A stretch of DNA of 64,000 nucleotides, from assembly GCF_014334015.1 (NCBI RefSeq), contig NZ_CP060488.1, positions 4,422,501-4,486,500 on the forward strand, written 5' to 3'. The position numbers were made by a program, and so were the translations under genes. The stretch is from Bacteroides sp. M10. GTDB taxonomy: Bacteria; Bacteroidota; Bacteroidia; Bacteroidales; Bacteroidaceae. The notes beneath the pieces were generated by a model. The model did no database searches, was not told where the DNA came from, and saw nothing but the letters and a program-made list of their open reading frames with translations. This document shows, piece after piece, positions 53,997 to 61,473 of the stretch. Position 1 is the stretch's first letter, and each line of letters begins with the position of its first letter.

Positions 53997-56297
53997 TTAC
54001 CAAATTCCTAATTCTTCTTTTGAAACTTTTTGTGACTTTATTATCTTACCAAGAAGCTCACCCAAAACCCAGTAACGAGCGGCATCTATTCCGTGATTAT
54101 CATGGTCTTCCGGCTCGTTGATATAGTTTCCGTCTTTATCCTTTGCCCATACATATTTTCTATACTCTCTTTGTAAGTTATACGAACGTTTGGTTATGTA
54201 TATTTCATACTCCTTCATCTTATCTATACCCGCTACAACAGAACCGGGGTATTTACTTACAGCATATATCCTCACACCTCCGTTATGAATCTCTTGAATG
54301 GTTCTTGGGTCTGCACTATCAGCTATAGTTTTTAATCCCCAAGGGCGTATAGATTTAACAATGTCGGATGACAGCAGTCCAGTTCGATAGTCTACTTCAT
54401 CAAGATATAGGCGATTATCAATAACTCCACACCGAATTGCTGCCGTTGGATCATTGGTGAAACCAAAGTCAAGACCTAAACCGACTTTTTTGCATTCCTG
54501 CGGGAATTCGTCAATAATACCCCACTTCTTGAATACAGCACCCTCTGCCACGTCAGCCCAACGACCGATAACCACGTGAGCATACTTTTCAGGATTCTTC
54601 TCTTTCATTTCCTGCACTTCCCGAAGGAACTCAGGAGAAAGGTTCTCTAAGTTGTCAAAGTAGGTAGTGTGAATATGAAGTACATTCGGATGGGTAGAAA
54701 CCTGAACTTGCACACCGTCAATCTCTACGAGCTTGTGAGTATTCTCGATGTACTTTTTATAAATGAAGTGATTAGAGTCGCAGGGGTTCATTATGATGAT
54801 AATCCGGTTCTGAATCCCCTTTTTACGGATGGAGAGCATTATCTTATCAAATTCTTCTTCATTCGTCCACTCTTCCGCTTCATCACAGACGAAAGTAGTA
54901 ATCCCCTGAATAGATTTTAGTTTTGCCGTCTGATTACCGGAAGAAGTCTTGATGCCTCGAAACATGATACGGCTATTAGTCATTTTATTGACTATATCCG
55001 TCTTGGTAGTCTTGAAATACTTAGTTGTTCCGTCTAGTTCTATCTTCTCCATCATTTCCGGGATGATAGACATACCAGCGGAAACCATCGTGTAACGGGT
55101 GTAGAGAACCTGATGCACTATCTTTTCGGCTTCCGTCATTTCAAAGGTCAGACGTTCAATGAAGGTGGAAGCATTGAAGGATTTCCCCGAATTATGTGTC
55201 ACAGTGCCATCTGAGTGCAAATAGCGTTGATTTCCATCAAGACAGATACCACACCAATCGCCCATGCCAACTGACTCTATTGAAAGCTGAGATAGATGCC
55301 AATCCTTATTTTTACGCACTTCGTCTTTATTGATTTTCTTCCTTGATATCTTGCACGGGATTCTCCATACATCTCCGTTTATGAAAACACGATATACAAA
55401 ACCGCAATCCTTACCATTACATCTTGCCAGCTTTTTATTGATACTTGTCCTAAACCCAAGTGTGTCGGCAACATATTTTATTTGCTTTGCAAGTTTCTCA
55501 TTCTTTTGAATAATCTCATACCCATTCCTAAGCATACAACCATCCGTATCTATAAGTCCTGCAAGCAAATCAAGCCTTACATTTTCGCTATTTGATATAT
55601 AATCTTGTGGAATATGCTTATTACTAATCAAATTATATTCACGCAGAGTGTCCATTAATGGATTTGTCAGACCTCCGTTCTTTGCAAGTCTATAAGTTAT
55701 GGCATTTCCTCTTATCCCATTTATGGCTAATCTCATATTATTTCTATCCGCATATTCTCGCAAATAGTCTTTTATCTCAAAATCAGCGGTTGTTACTTGA
55801 GGAAACATGCTTGTTCCATCACCCAACCACACACCAAGAAGATAAGGCTCAATGTTCACATATTTTTCAATGTATGGTATTGAGTTTGATTTATAGCCAC
55901 GGAAACGGTCTCTGAAACGCTTACTTTGATTCACAAAGTCGGTAATGCGCATATCCAAAAACTCAGGATAAGCGGTATATCTTCCATCTCTAATTGAATC
56001 TCCACTCTTTCTTAAGCTTATTATATGCGCATCATTCACAAAATAATCTTCCGCACTTGTTTGCTGGACACGAAACATTTCACTTTGTCCTCGCATCGTC
56101 CCAATTACCTTTCGTGGGCATCCATCATCACCCATGACAAAATCGCCTACTTTAATATCCTTGATTTGCTTTACCGTCAAATCAGACATTATTACTTCTT
56201 GCGTGGGTGTTTCACATCCACGACCGCCAGTGATAAGGATAATGAATTTCTCATTATCGGTGTAAAGGGGGTGATATATCGCTTGGGGTTCTATCAT
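53997..56297 (-). CDS. terL: Terminase large subunit interrupted by an intein
   Basis: The 766-codon frame encodes a 424-residue terminase plus a 342-residue intein. After splicing, residues TGGRG and SGKS join to give the Walker A loop GGRGSGKS. Walker B is TTFVCDEAEEW, and nuclease motifs are GLGLDFGFTNDPTAAI and SADPRTIQEIHNGG. The enzyme cuts concatemers and drives DNA into the head. Without splicing the P-loop is broken, so packaging depends on the intein. It overlaps terS by 4 bp. Confidence 0.95.
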   Translation of the reverse strand: MIEPQAIYHPLYTDNEKFIILITGGRGCETPTQEVIMSDLTVKQIKDIKVGDFVMGDDGCPRKVIGTMRGQSEMFRVQQTSAEDYFVNDAHIISLRKSGDSIRDGRYTAYPEFLDMRITDFVNQSKRFRDRFRGYKSNSIPYIEKYVNIEPYLLGVWLGDGTSMFPQVTTADFEIKDYLREYADRNNMRLAINGIRGNAITYRLAKNGGLTNPLMDTLREYNLISNKHIPQDYISNSENVRLDLLAGLIDTDGCMLRNGYEIIQKNEKLAKQIKYVADTLGFRTSINKKLARCNGKDCGFVYRVFINGDVWRIPCKISRKKINKDEVRKNKDWHLSQLSIESVGMGDWCGICLDGNQRYLHSDGTVTHNSGKSFNASTFIERLTFEMTEAEKIVHQVLYTRYTMVSAGMSIIPEMMEKIELDGTTKYFKTTKTDIVNKMTNSRIMFRGIKTSSGNQTAKLKSIQGITTFVCDEAEEWTNEEEFDKIMLSIRKKGIQNRIIIIMNPCDSNHFIYKKYIENTHKLVEIDGVQVQVSTHPNVLHIHTTYFDNLENLSPEFLREVQEMKEKNPEKYAHVVIGRWADVAEGAVFKKWGIIDEFPQECKKVGLGLDFGFTNDPTAAIRCGVIDNRLYLDEVDYRTGLLSSDIVKSIRPWGLKTIADSADPRTIQEIHNGGVRIYAVSKYPGSVVAGIDKMKEYEIYITKRSYNLQREYRKYVWAKDKDGNYINEPEDHDNHGIDAARYWVLGELLGKIIKSQKVSKEELGIW
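55191..56216 (-). other. Intein with LAGLIDADG homing endonuclease in TerL
   Basis: The element covers residues 28-369. It starts with Cys28 (CETPTQEVIMSD), has a block-B-like stretch (DYFVNDAHIISL), two LAGLIDADG motifs (YLLGVWLGDGT and LLAGLIDTDGC) and ends VTHN before Ser+1. All splice residues are present: Cys1, the block-B His, the penultimate His, the terminal Asn and Ser+1. The two endonuclease motifs appear intact, so it may still be mobile. Confidence 0.93.
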
Positions 56298-56809
56298 TTC
56301 AGTTTATCTTTAATCCAGGAATCAATACTGATACCGTGTTTTATGTCGGTAGGAATGTCAGCTTCTTCATCCTGCTTACGTTCAACCTTTCTCCAATCTT
56401 CATCGTAATGGTAGAGCCAAACAGACTGCGCCTGCAAACTGGGAGCCAGCTCACCTTCTACAACTTGAACTTCTTCTTCACCTGTCAGATTTCCGTCCCT
56501 ATCCTTTATCTTTCGTATAGTGGTACTTTTCGTCTTGACACCCCCCAAAGCCATAGCTAGGAACTTTGCCCGGACTGTTGCAGTTATGGTCGCTCGCCCG
56601 CGCGTTAATACTTCACTTAATTCAGAGTACTGACTTTTCTTCTCACAAAATGTCTGTGGGGCCAATCCTACAGCAAAAGCAATTTCCTTATCTGTGAATC
56701 CCTTTTTTGCATACGATTCTATGAGAGAAAGAAAGTCTTTATTTGTATAGTCAAACTTAGGCTTTCTTCCTCCACGACCTTTTGTATTTTGAGATTCACT
56801 ATTATTCAT
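56294..56809 (-). CDS. terS: Terminase small subunit
   Basis: The 171-residue protein has an N-terminal helix-turn-helix (GFTDKEIAFAVGLAPQTFCE) and a helical oligomerisation part (TRGRATITATVRAKFLAMAL), followed by a charged tail. It binds the packaging site and hands DNA to TerL. The ATGA overlap with terL confirms the start of terL. Confidence 0.88.
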   Translation of the reverse strand: MNNSESQNTKGRGGRKPKFDYTNKDFLSLIESYAKKGFTDKEIAFAVGLAPQTFCEKKSQYSELSEVLTRGRATITATVRAKFLAMALGGVKTKSTTIRKIKDRDGNLTGEEEVQVVEGELAPSLQAQSVWLYHYDEDWRKVERKQDEEADIPTDIKHGISIDSWIKDKLK

Positions 56810-56813
56810 AAAT

Positions 56814-56972
56814 TTATCCGTTACTTAATCCCCTGCTCGAGGTTGTTTTTTCCATCCTGCTTCTTGTATTGATAAAAGCGTTTCGTACTCTCAACTCATT
56901 CCTTAAAGCATTTCTTCCAAGCATGTGCTCACTGTTTCTCAATCTTTCATATTGATTTTCGAGTTGTTTCAC
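56814..56972 (-). CDS. Small basic protein ending GLSNG (copy 3)
   Basis: A GTG at 56970-56972 opens a 52-residue Arg/Asn-rich frame (MKQLENQYERLRNSEHMLGR...) ending SSRGLSNG just before terS. It shares the C-terminal GLSxG and the basic character with 57759-57974 and 58681-58809. Each copy follows an AESxEE-coding stretch on the same strand. No family is recognised; a role in DNA binding or packaging is possible. Confidence 0.5.
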   Translation of the reverse strand: MKQLENQYERLRNSEHMLGRNALRNELRVRNAFINTRSRMEKTTSSRGLSNG

Positions 56973-57016
56973 CGTCTTTCTTCTTCTGACTCGGCTTTCC
57001 TCCTAATTTTAAGTTA

Positions 57017-57757
57017 TTAATCTATTCTTTCAATTTGCTCATCAAAGACTTCCCCCTTGATAAACTTCATATCCGGATCATAACCGAACCGTTTGCAGAA
57101 AGCCGCTTTAGCTTTATAGGAATCAAAGGATAACATTACATAAGCATCCATATTCTCGGCTTGCTTTTGTGCGTTCTCCTTGACTTGTTGCTTGACTTCT
57201 TTCATGTGGGCTACTTTTTCGGCACGTTCCAACTGTTTGGCGGCTTTATCGGCTTCTTTCTGTTCGGTGACAGGTGACATCATATCAGACAAAGCATCAG
57301 CAATGGAGCTTTCTTCTTCAGTCTGCAACAGATAATCAACACCAATCATGTTTAGGTCAGCATCAGTCAGACCTGCGTCTTTCCAATCAATATCAGGAAC
57401 AATCTGCGCAAGAGCGTCGAAATCCCAGGTACCTTGTGCATTTGGGTTATTCATCAGAATATTTAGTTCCTTCTCCTGTTTTTCGTCCACGTCTATCACA
57501 TCGACCCGGATGCGGTAATCGTTATCGGGGAACTTCTGCAATTCATCCATGACAGACAAACGCTGATGTCCGCTGACTACGGTCAATCCAGTACGCTTGT
57601 TCACGACAATTCCACCGACCAACCCGAATTTCTTGATACCACGTTTTAATGTCTTTCGTGATTCATCGGAAAGTTTTCGAGGATTATAATTTGCAAAGTG
57701 AATGGCAGAACGATTTAGTTCTACCGATTCGCTCTTTATGTACTTACTTAGTTCCAT
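57017..57757 (-). CDS. ParB/Srx-domain protein (IbrB-like)
   Basis: The 246-residue protein has the ParB N-terminal domain: NYNPRKLSDESRKTLKRGIK, LVGGIVVNKRTGLTVVSGHQ and the R-L after it. A helical C-terminal half follows. It lies close to a PAPS-reductase-like gene, the pairing known from IbrA-IbrB and many phages, where the ParB-type partner may be an ATPase or nuclease. Its location before terS suggests a link to DNA modification or packaging. Confidence 0.83.
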   Translation of the reverse strand: MELSKYIKSESVELNRSAIHFANYNPRKLSDESRKTLKRGIKKFGLVGGIVVNKRTGLTVVSGHQRLSVMDELQKFPDNDYRIRVDVIDVDEKQEKELNILMNNPNAQGTWDFDALAQIVPDIDWKDAGLTDADLNMIGVDYLLQTEEESSIADALSDMMSPVTEQKEADKAAKQLERAEKVAHMKEVKQQVKENAQKQAENMDAYVMLSFDSYKAKAAFCKRFGYDPDMKFIKGEVFDEQIERID

Positions 57758-57758
57758 G

Positions 57759-57974
57759 TTATCCGTTACTTAAACCTAATCCACCACTGCGTCCTTGACG
57801 AGCAGACCTTGAATATTGTTGGTACACGCTTCCGTTTCTTGCATAATTTAAACGGCTAAGGTTACGATACATGGCACCGCCAATACTGTTAATTCTTGCC
57901 TGCCTTCCTGGATTACCAGCTGCAGCATTACTCAAACGATTGGTTTGTACGCCTATATCGGCAGCACTTTTCAT
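57759..57974 (-). CDS. Small basic protein ending GLSNG (copy 2)
   Basis: The 71-residue Arg/Ser/Gly-rich protein begins MKSAADIGVQTNRLSNAAAG and ends GRSGGLGLSNG. It overlaps the PAPS-reductase-like gene by 4 bp and precedes the ParB-like gene by 1 bp, so it is cotranscribed with both. It is one of three related small proteins here. Confidence 0.65.
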   Translation of the reverse strand: MKSAADIGVQTNRLSNAAAGNPGRQARINSIGGAMYRNLSRLNYARNGSVYQQYSRSARQGRSGGLGLSNG

Positions 57975-58678
57975 TCTTCCTCTTCTTCTATTTCTGACTC
58001 GGCTATTTGTTTTTTATTATTATACTCAAATAAAATTCTTTCACTCATAGGAAATACCCGATAGATTCGTTGTAAATCCTGCGGATAGTTCTCTTTTAAC
58101 CAAAGCATACAATCAAGATTAAAACCCACTCCTGAACTGGCTTTTAAAGAATATCTAACTGGTTCTGGCAATCCATGTTGTCTCATGTATGCAAGAATAT
58201 CCATTTGCGTCCAGTCAGCCAAAGGATAACATAAGCCGTTGTTCTCATATCCGTTAGCTTCATACCCTTTCAGCATCAAACGTCTATTCATGCCATCGGC
58301 TTTCTTCATCCCCAAGAACGTGTAATAAACTCCATGGGCAAGTTGCATAGCTTTTACCACATCAGCAAGTTTCAGCAGCTTCACCTTTGGATTAGGGACA
58401 CAATACAACCCGCCACGAAGAATGTAAGTAAGATTCCAGTGAGGCGCTTGCACAAACTCAATCTTTGGATATTTGGCTTTAGTCCAGCCAATCCATCGGT
58501 TTATGTGCTCCAAGTCTTTGACGAAGTACATAAACACACAAACGATCCGATCAAACTTTGGATAGATTAAATCAAGTAAGACAAGCGAATCTTTACCCAA
58601 GGATAAAAACAGTAAAGCCTCATTCGATTTTACCCGAATGAGGTCTATATACCGGTTCGCTTGCTCTACTTTATTCAT
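57971..58678 (-). CDS. PAPS-reductase-like PP-loop protein (IbrA-like)
   Basis: The 235-residue protein has the PP-loop LFLSLGKDSLVLLDLI near its N-terminus and motifs LGMKKADGMNRRLML and CYPLADWTQMDILAYM seen in phage PAPS-reductase-like proteins. It ends with a run of acidic residues (AESEIEEEEE). These proteins adenylate a substrate with ATP; roles in sulfur-containing DNA or RNA modification are suspected for the family. It pairs with the ParB-like gene two genes downstream. Confidence 0.85.
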   Translation of the reverse strand: MNKVEQANRYIDLIRVKSNEALLFLSLGKDSLVLLDLIYPKFDRIVCVFMYFVKDLEHINRWIGWTKAKYPKIEFVQAPHWNLTYILRGGLYCVPNPKVKLLKLADVVKAMQLAHGVYYTFLGMKKADGMNRRLMLKGYEANGYENNGLCYPLADWTQMDILAYMRQHGLPEPVRYSLKASSGVGFNLDCMLWLKENYPQDLQRIYRVFPMSERILFEYNNKKQIAESEIEEEEE

Positions 58679-58680
58679 AG

Positions 58681-58809
58681 CTAACCACCAGATAATCCAA
58701 ATGAAACACGAAGATCACCGTAACGTTGTCTACGTGAACCTAACTGGGTGGCACTTGCCGTACCCCTACGATTAGCAACTAATCTACCACCAGCACCTGC
58801 GCCATTCAT
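58681..58809 (-). CDS. Small basic protein ending GLSGG (copy 1)
   Basis: The 42-residue frame MNGAGAGGRLVANRRGTASA continues to end FGLSGG, 2 bp before the PAPS-reductase-like gene. An in-frame open stretch upstream (VARRVNRVAGPRRN) has no usual start. Upstream DNA encodes IAESQEE in another frame, as at the other two copies. It was found by direct translation. Confidence 0.5.
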   Translation of the reverse strand: MNGAGAGGRLVANRRGTASATQLGSRRQRYGDLRVSFGLSGG

Positions 58810-58877
58810 ATTTCTGCGCGGTCCGGCTACTCTGTTTACTCTTCTTGCGACTCAGCAATAATTTTTAAATTAAACAA

Positions 58878-59267
58878 TCAATCTATATGTTTCTCTAATA
58901 CCTCGCCTAAAGTATAGTCCATTTGGGCTGTAAGGTATTCTTCGCCTTGGTGTTCGTAGACAATATCGTTACCATCTTCATTGGTAAGGATCGAAGCTTC
59001 TGCACCTTTAACCTCTACAATAGCATAAGGTCGTTTGCCTTTGTACTCACCAGTGAGAAATTTAATAGCATCGTACTTGATAGGCTTTAACTCGATTTCA
59101 CCCTCTTCGGGAAGTTCTTCATCAGCTTTATATTCTTTACCACCACATAAGTAGGTTATGTACTTTTTTGCATTGGTAGGTCTGATTTCGCGGTATTCGT
59201 GCGTTTTCTTACCAGCCAAAATTTCATCGAAATATATTTGCTTAATACTAAGCGTTAGAATGTTCAT
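58878..59267 (-). CDS. ASCH-domain-like protein
   Basis: The 129-residue protein begins MNILTLSIKQIYFDEILAGK and continues KTHEYREIRP, typical of ASCH domains, which have an RNA-binding PUA-like fold. A KGKRPYAIVEVKGAEAS strand region follows. Possible roles are RNA or modified-nucleotide binding. It starts with the ACGATTATG context and lies right after the tRNA in transcription order. Confidence 0.75.
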   Translation of the reverse strand: MNILTLSIKQIYFDEILAGKKTHEYREIRPTNAKKYITYLCGGKEYKADEELPEEGEIELKPIKYDAIKFLTGEYKGKRPYAIVEVKGAEASILTNEDGNDIVYEHQGEEYLTAQMDYTLGEVLEKHID

Positions 59268-59298
59268 AATCGTGTCTTTTAAATTAATAATTAAGTAG

Positions 59299-59372
59299 TT
59301 GCGGAAACAGGACTCGAACCTGTGACCACCGCCAAGTCAAAGCGGTAAGCTAACCAACTGCTCCATTCCGCG
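59299..59372 (-). tRNA. Phage tRNA, anticodon read as GAC (Val)
   Basis: A cloverleaf can be drawn on the minus strand: acceptor with six pairs and one mismatch, D-arm GAGC/GCTT, anticodon stem CCGCT/GGCGG, loop TTGACTT, and T-arm ACAGG-TTCGAGT-CCTGT. The loop places GAC at 34-36, but a pyrimidine at 37 is unusual, so identity is uncertain. It overlaps the end of the HNH gene by 23 bp. Confidence 0.65.
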
Positions 59373-59859
59373 ATATATTTCTTTTAAGTATATAATTCAA
59401 TGTGCCTTTGCTACTTATCGAATATTTTTTCATAAGCTCTCTATAATTAGAACCCTTTGAGTATTCTAATTGAATCTGTTGTGCTAATTCATCTGAGTAT
59501 TTTTTAATTGCCTCTGATGCTTTTTTAGCGCAGCGCATTCTTGTTTCTTTAGCCTTATCCATCGCATTTTCAAACGGTGTACCTATTGCTATATTCTCAT
59601 ACGAATTATCAAAAGAATCACCATTTAAATGTCTAACTTCAATGCCTTTGTCAAAAATAGCATCACCAAATTTTTGATAAGCCTGCAATCTATGTACATA
59701 GACCTTGATAACTTTCGTTTCACTCACCCTTATGCCAATATACATATACGGGTCACTGCCACGCGTACCGACTTTTTTACCGCGTGCAGAAAAGGCATTG
59801 CCTTGTGAATCGACATAATATCCTTTATCTTTGGCTAATATTTCATATCTGCTCTTCAT
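59350..59859 (-). CDS. HNH homing endonuclease
   Basis: The 169-residue protein has an HNH_3-type core (VYVHRLQAYQKFGDAIF and IEVRHLNGDSFDNSYENIAI) and a C-terminal helix-turn-helix-like part (YRELMKKYSISSKGTLNYIL). Homing enzymes of this kind insert near conserved genes in phages. Its last codons and stop lie inside the tRNA at 59299-59372. It is the first gene behind late site D. Confidence 0.85.
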   Translation of the reverse strand: MKSRYEILAKDKGYYVDSQGNAFSARGKKVGTRGSDPYMYIGIRVSETKVIKVYVHRLQAYQKFGDAIFDKGIEVRHLNGDSFDNSYENIAIGTPFENAMDKAKETRMRCAKKASEAIKKYSDELAQQIQLEYSKGSNYRELMKKYSISSKGTLNYILKRNISRNGAVG

Positions 59860-59876
59860 ATTTTAAATATTCACTT

Positions 59877-59948
59877 CAAAGGTACTATCACAACCAAAGA
59901 TAACGAAATTTATCTTAGTCTGATACACAACAACTGTCTTATTGTTGT
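59877..59948 (-). promoter_or_regulatory. Composite late-operon site D (terminase/portal operon)
   Basis: ACAACAA-N8-TTGTTGT (59927-59948) is followed exactly 42 nt later in transcription direction by TACCTTTG (59877-59884, minus strand), a perfect TAnnTTTG. The inverted repeat covers the end of the upstream DUF3873-like gene. It lies 68-89 bp before the HNH ATG. Confidence 0.72.
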
Positions 59949-60145
59949 AAACTAAGCCACTTATCACGTTTTTCTCTGCACTTTTCTAAGGTTGCCGCGC
60001 AACAGGTAAATAATTCACCACTTTCAGTACGGTAGTCATACTGGTACATTCTCACTCTCTTGCCTTTCAACTTAGCGTTGTAGGTACAGTAGTTCTCTTT
60101 ACCAGGGGTGCATACACTGCAGCCGTTTTTGTTTATTGAGTTCAT
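59939..60145 (-). CDS. DUF3873-like small protein
   Basis: The 68-residue protein begins MNSINKNGCSVCTPGKENYC and has YQYDYRTESGELFTCCAATL and EKCREKRDKWL, the DUF3873 pattern common in Bacteroides mobile elements. It starts with the ATCGTTATG-type context shared with the neighbouring early genes. Function unknown. Confidence 0.75.
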   Translation of the reverse strand: MNSINKNGCSVCTPGKENYCTYNAKLKGKRVRMYQYDYRTESGELFTCCAATLEKCREKRDKWLSLQQ

Positions 60146-60151
60146 AATCGT

Positions 60152-60397
60152 TTAATTTATTTGTTCGATAAATATGTACTTAGTATAACAATCATAACCA
60201 TTTGATTTGAAATGGTGTACATAAACACCGTCTACAAATGGATACGGGTAACTCTTAAAAATGCGGTGATATTCTTCTTCGGTGAATACTCTATCTTTAT
60301 TACGTTCATCTGTAGCAAAAGGTAGATTGTTTAAATCAGGCTGGCAGGCCAAAAATTTAGGGGCATAAATCTGCACCTGTATTGTACCTATTTTCAT
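60152..60397 (-). CDS. Hypothetical 81-residue early protein
   Basis: Soluble protein (MKIGTIQVQIYAPKFLACQP...) with aromatic-rich C-terminal half (YHRIFKSYPYPFVDGVYVHH). It is part of the small early genes read from the 61.3-kb control region. Not recognised. Confidence 0.65.
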   Translation of the reverse strand: MKIGTIQVQIYAPKFLACQPDLNNLPFATDERNKDRVFTEEEYHRIFKSYPYPFVDGVYVHHFKSNGYDCYTKYIFIEQIN

Positions 60398-60407
60398 AAG
60401 AGTGTTA

Positions 60408-60617
60408 TTAAAGATTCATATATAAACAAGTCAGATCACATTCTTCATCGTAGTCGTATTCAAGCGATACGGGTGCAAAGTATTGCTGTATCTTCTTTGC
60501 TGCTGTTTCATTCTTACCCTCAAAAGAGAAAGTAAAAGAGCGTTTGCCTCTGACTGTTATTTCAACCGGTATACCTGCTACCTTAGTCATGTTGTTTTCA
60601 AGTTCTTGTTTTGTCAT
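60408..60617 (-). CDS. Hypothetical 69-residue early protein
   Basis: Begins MTKQELENNMTKVAGIPVEI. The ATG at 60617 follows the conserved ACGATT context, so it is preferred to a longer frame reaching 60650. The beta-rich middle (ITVRGKRSFTFSFEGKN) suggests a small folded domain. Not recognised. Confidence 0.65.
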   Translation of the reverse strand: MTKQELENNMTKVAGIPVEITVRGKRSFTFSFEGKNETAAKKIQQYFAPVSLEYDYDEECDLTCLYMNL

Positions 60618-60627
60618 AATCGTATAT

Positions 60628-60810
60628 TTAAGCCTTAATACCAATTGCATTTCTCATAAAGTCACTCGCTTGCTCTACTGACATATTCAACTTCTTTTGG
60701 ATCAGAATAAGCATACAGCTTACTTGCTCTTTTGTATTTAAGTTGCCTTGTACAAATTCTGACATGATGAACTTTTCTATTGTTCTTTGTTTAATTACTG
60801 ATGTTGCCAT
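60628..60810 (-). CDS. Hypothetical 60-residue early protein
   Basis: A helical protein (MATSVIKQRTIEKFIMSEFV...) starting in the ACGATTATG context. Part of the small early gene row. Not recognised. Confidence 0.6.
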   Translation of the reverse strand: MATSVIKQRTIEKFIMSEFVQGNLNTKEQVSCMLILIQKKLNMSVEQASDFMRNAIGIKA

Positions 60811-60846
60811 AATCGTGTGTATTGTGGTAGCCCGAAGGCTACCGGA

Positions 60847-61056
60847 TTAAACCAAACCCAATCTTTTCGCAATGTAAGCGTCATGATTAATCTCGCCATA
60901 AGAGGCATATTCATTCGGGCTGTTTCTTTCAAGGGTTCTGCGATACTCATCGCATAATTCTTGCGCCTCAATCTGCGTGAGATTTGATGCTATTAGACAC
61001 TCTTTGTTGCCAACTATCTCTTGTATGTATACAAACCAAGTATTTTTGCTTTTCAT
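60847..61056 (-). CDS. Hypothetical 69-residue early protein
   Basis: Begins MKSKNTWFVYIQEIVGNKEC, with a helix EAQELCDEYRRTLER. Part of the small early gene row; upstream context AAGATTATG is a variant of the conserved one. Not recognised. Confidence 0.6.
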   Translation of the reverse strand: MKSKNTWFVYIQEIVGNKECLIASNLTQIEAQELCDEYRRTLERNSPNEYASYGEINHDAYIAKRLGLV

Positions 61057-61098
61057 AATCTTCTGTGTTACGCAGGGCTTTTGCCCTGCTGGTTAATA

Positions 61099-61278
61099 CT
61101 ATTGTTTAATACCGCAAAGTTTTGAAACTTTCAATAGCTCTTTATCGTTCATAAATATGAGGTCGAAGAAAACACCTTCATCAAAAGGTTTATTTTGTAA
61201 TATAGCTGCTGATTTCATTTCAACCATGATTCTAGTAATCAATTCACCTTTTACCTTATCACTCATTTTTGTTGCCAT
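61099..61278 (-). CDS. Hypothetical 59-residue early protein
   Basis: The first gene behind the leftward early promoter. It reads MATKMSDKVKGELITRIMVE and continues to end SKLCGIKQ. The ATG has the conserved ACGATT context. It was found by direct translation. Its place matches Cro-side early genes, but no DNA-binding motif is seen. Confidence 0.6.
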   Translation of the reverse strand: MATKMSDKVKGELITRIMVEMKSAAILQNKPFDEGVFFDLIFMNDKELLKVSKLCGIKQ

Positions 61279-61321
61279 AATCGTATATTTTTTAATTGTT
61301 ATTACTTCGTTTTTGATGATG

Positions 61322-61329
61322 CAAAGATA
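61322..61329 (-). promoter_or_regulatory. Leftward early promoter -7 box
   Basis: TATCTTTG on the minus strand matches TAnnTTTG. It overlaps operator 1 of the array by three bases, so binding there should block it. Confidence 0.65.
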
Positions 61330-61473
61330 AAGTAAACTTTATTAAATATAATATATATGATAAAGTTTTATTTATTAATTAAGAATATTTAATAAATTGG
61401 ACTTTATTAATATTAGGCTGTTTGATAAAGTTTGCATTACTTTGTAGAGTAATCAAAATAAAGTATAGTTTAT
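61327..61473. promoter_or_regulatory. Five-operator array with 32-33 bp spacing
   Basis: Sites related to ATAAAGTnnACTTTAT start at 61327 (perfect), 61360, 61392, 61425 (one good half) and 61458. Steps are 33, 32, 33 and 33 bp, about three helical turns, so all sites face the same side. Site 1 overlaps the leftward -7 box and site 5 overlaps the XRE start codon. The XRE protein next to it is the likely binder. Confidence 0.75.
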
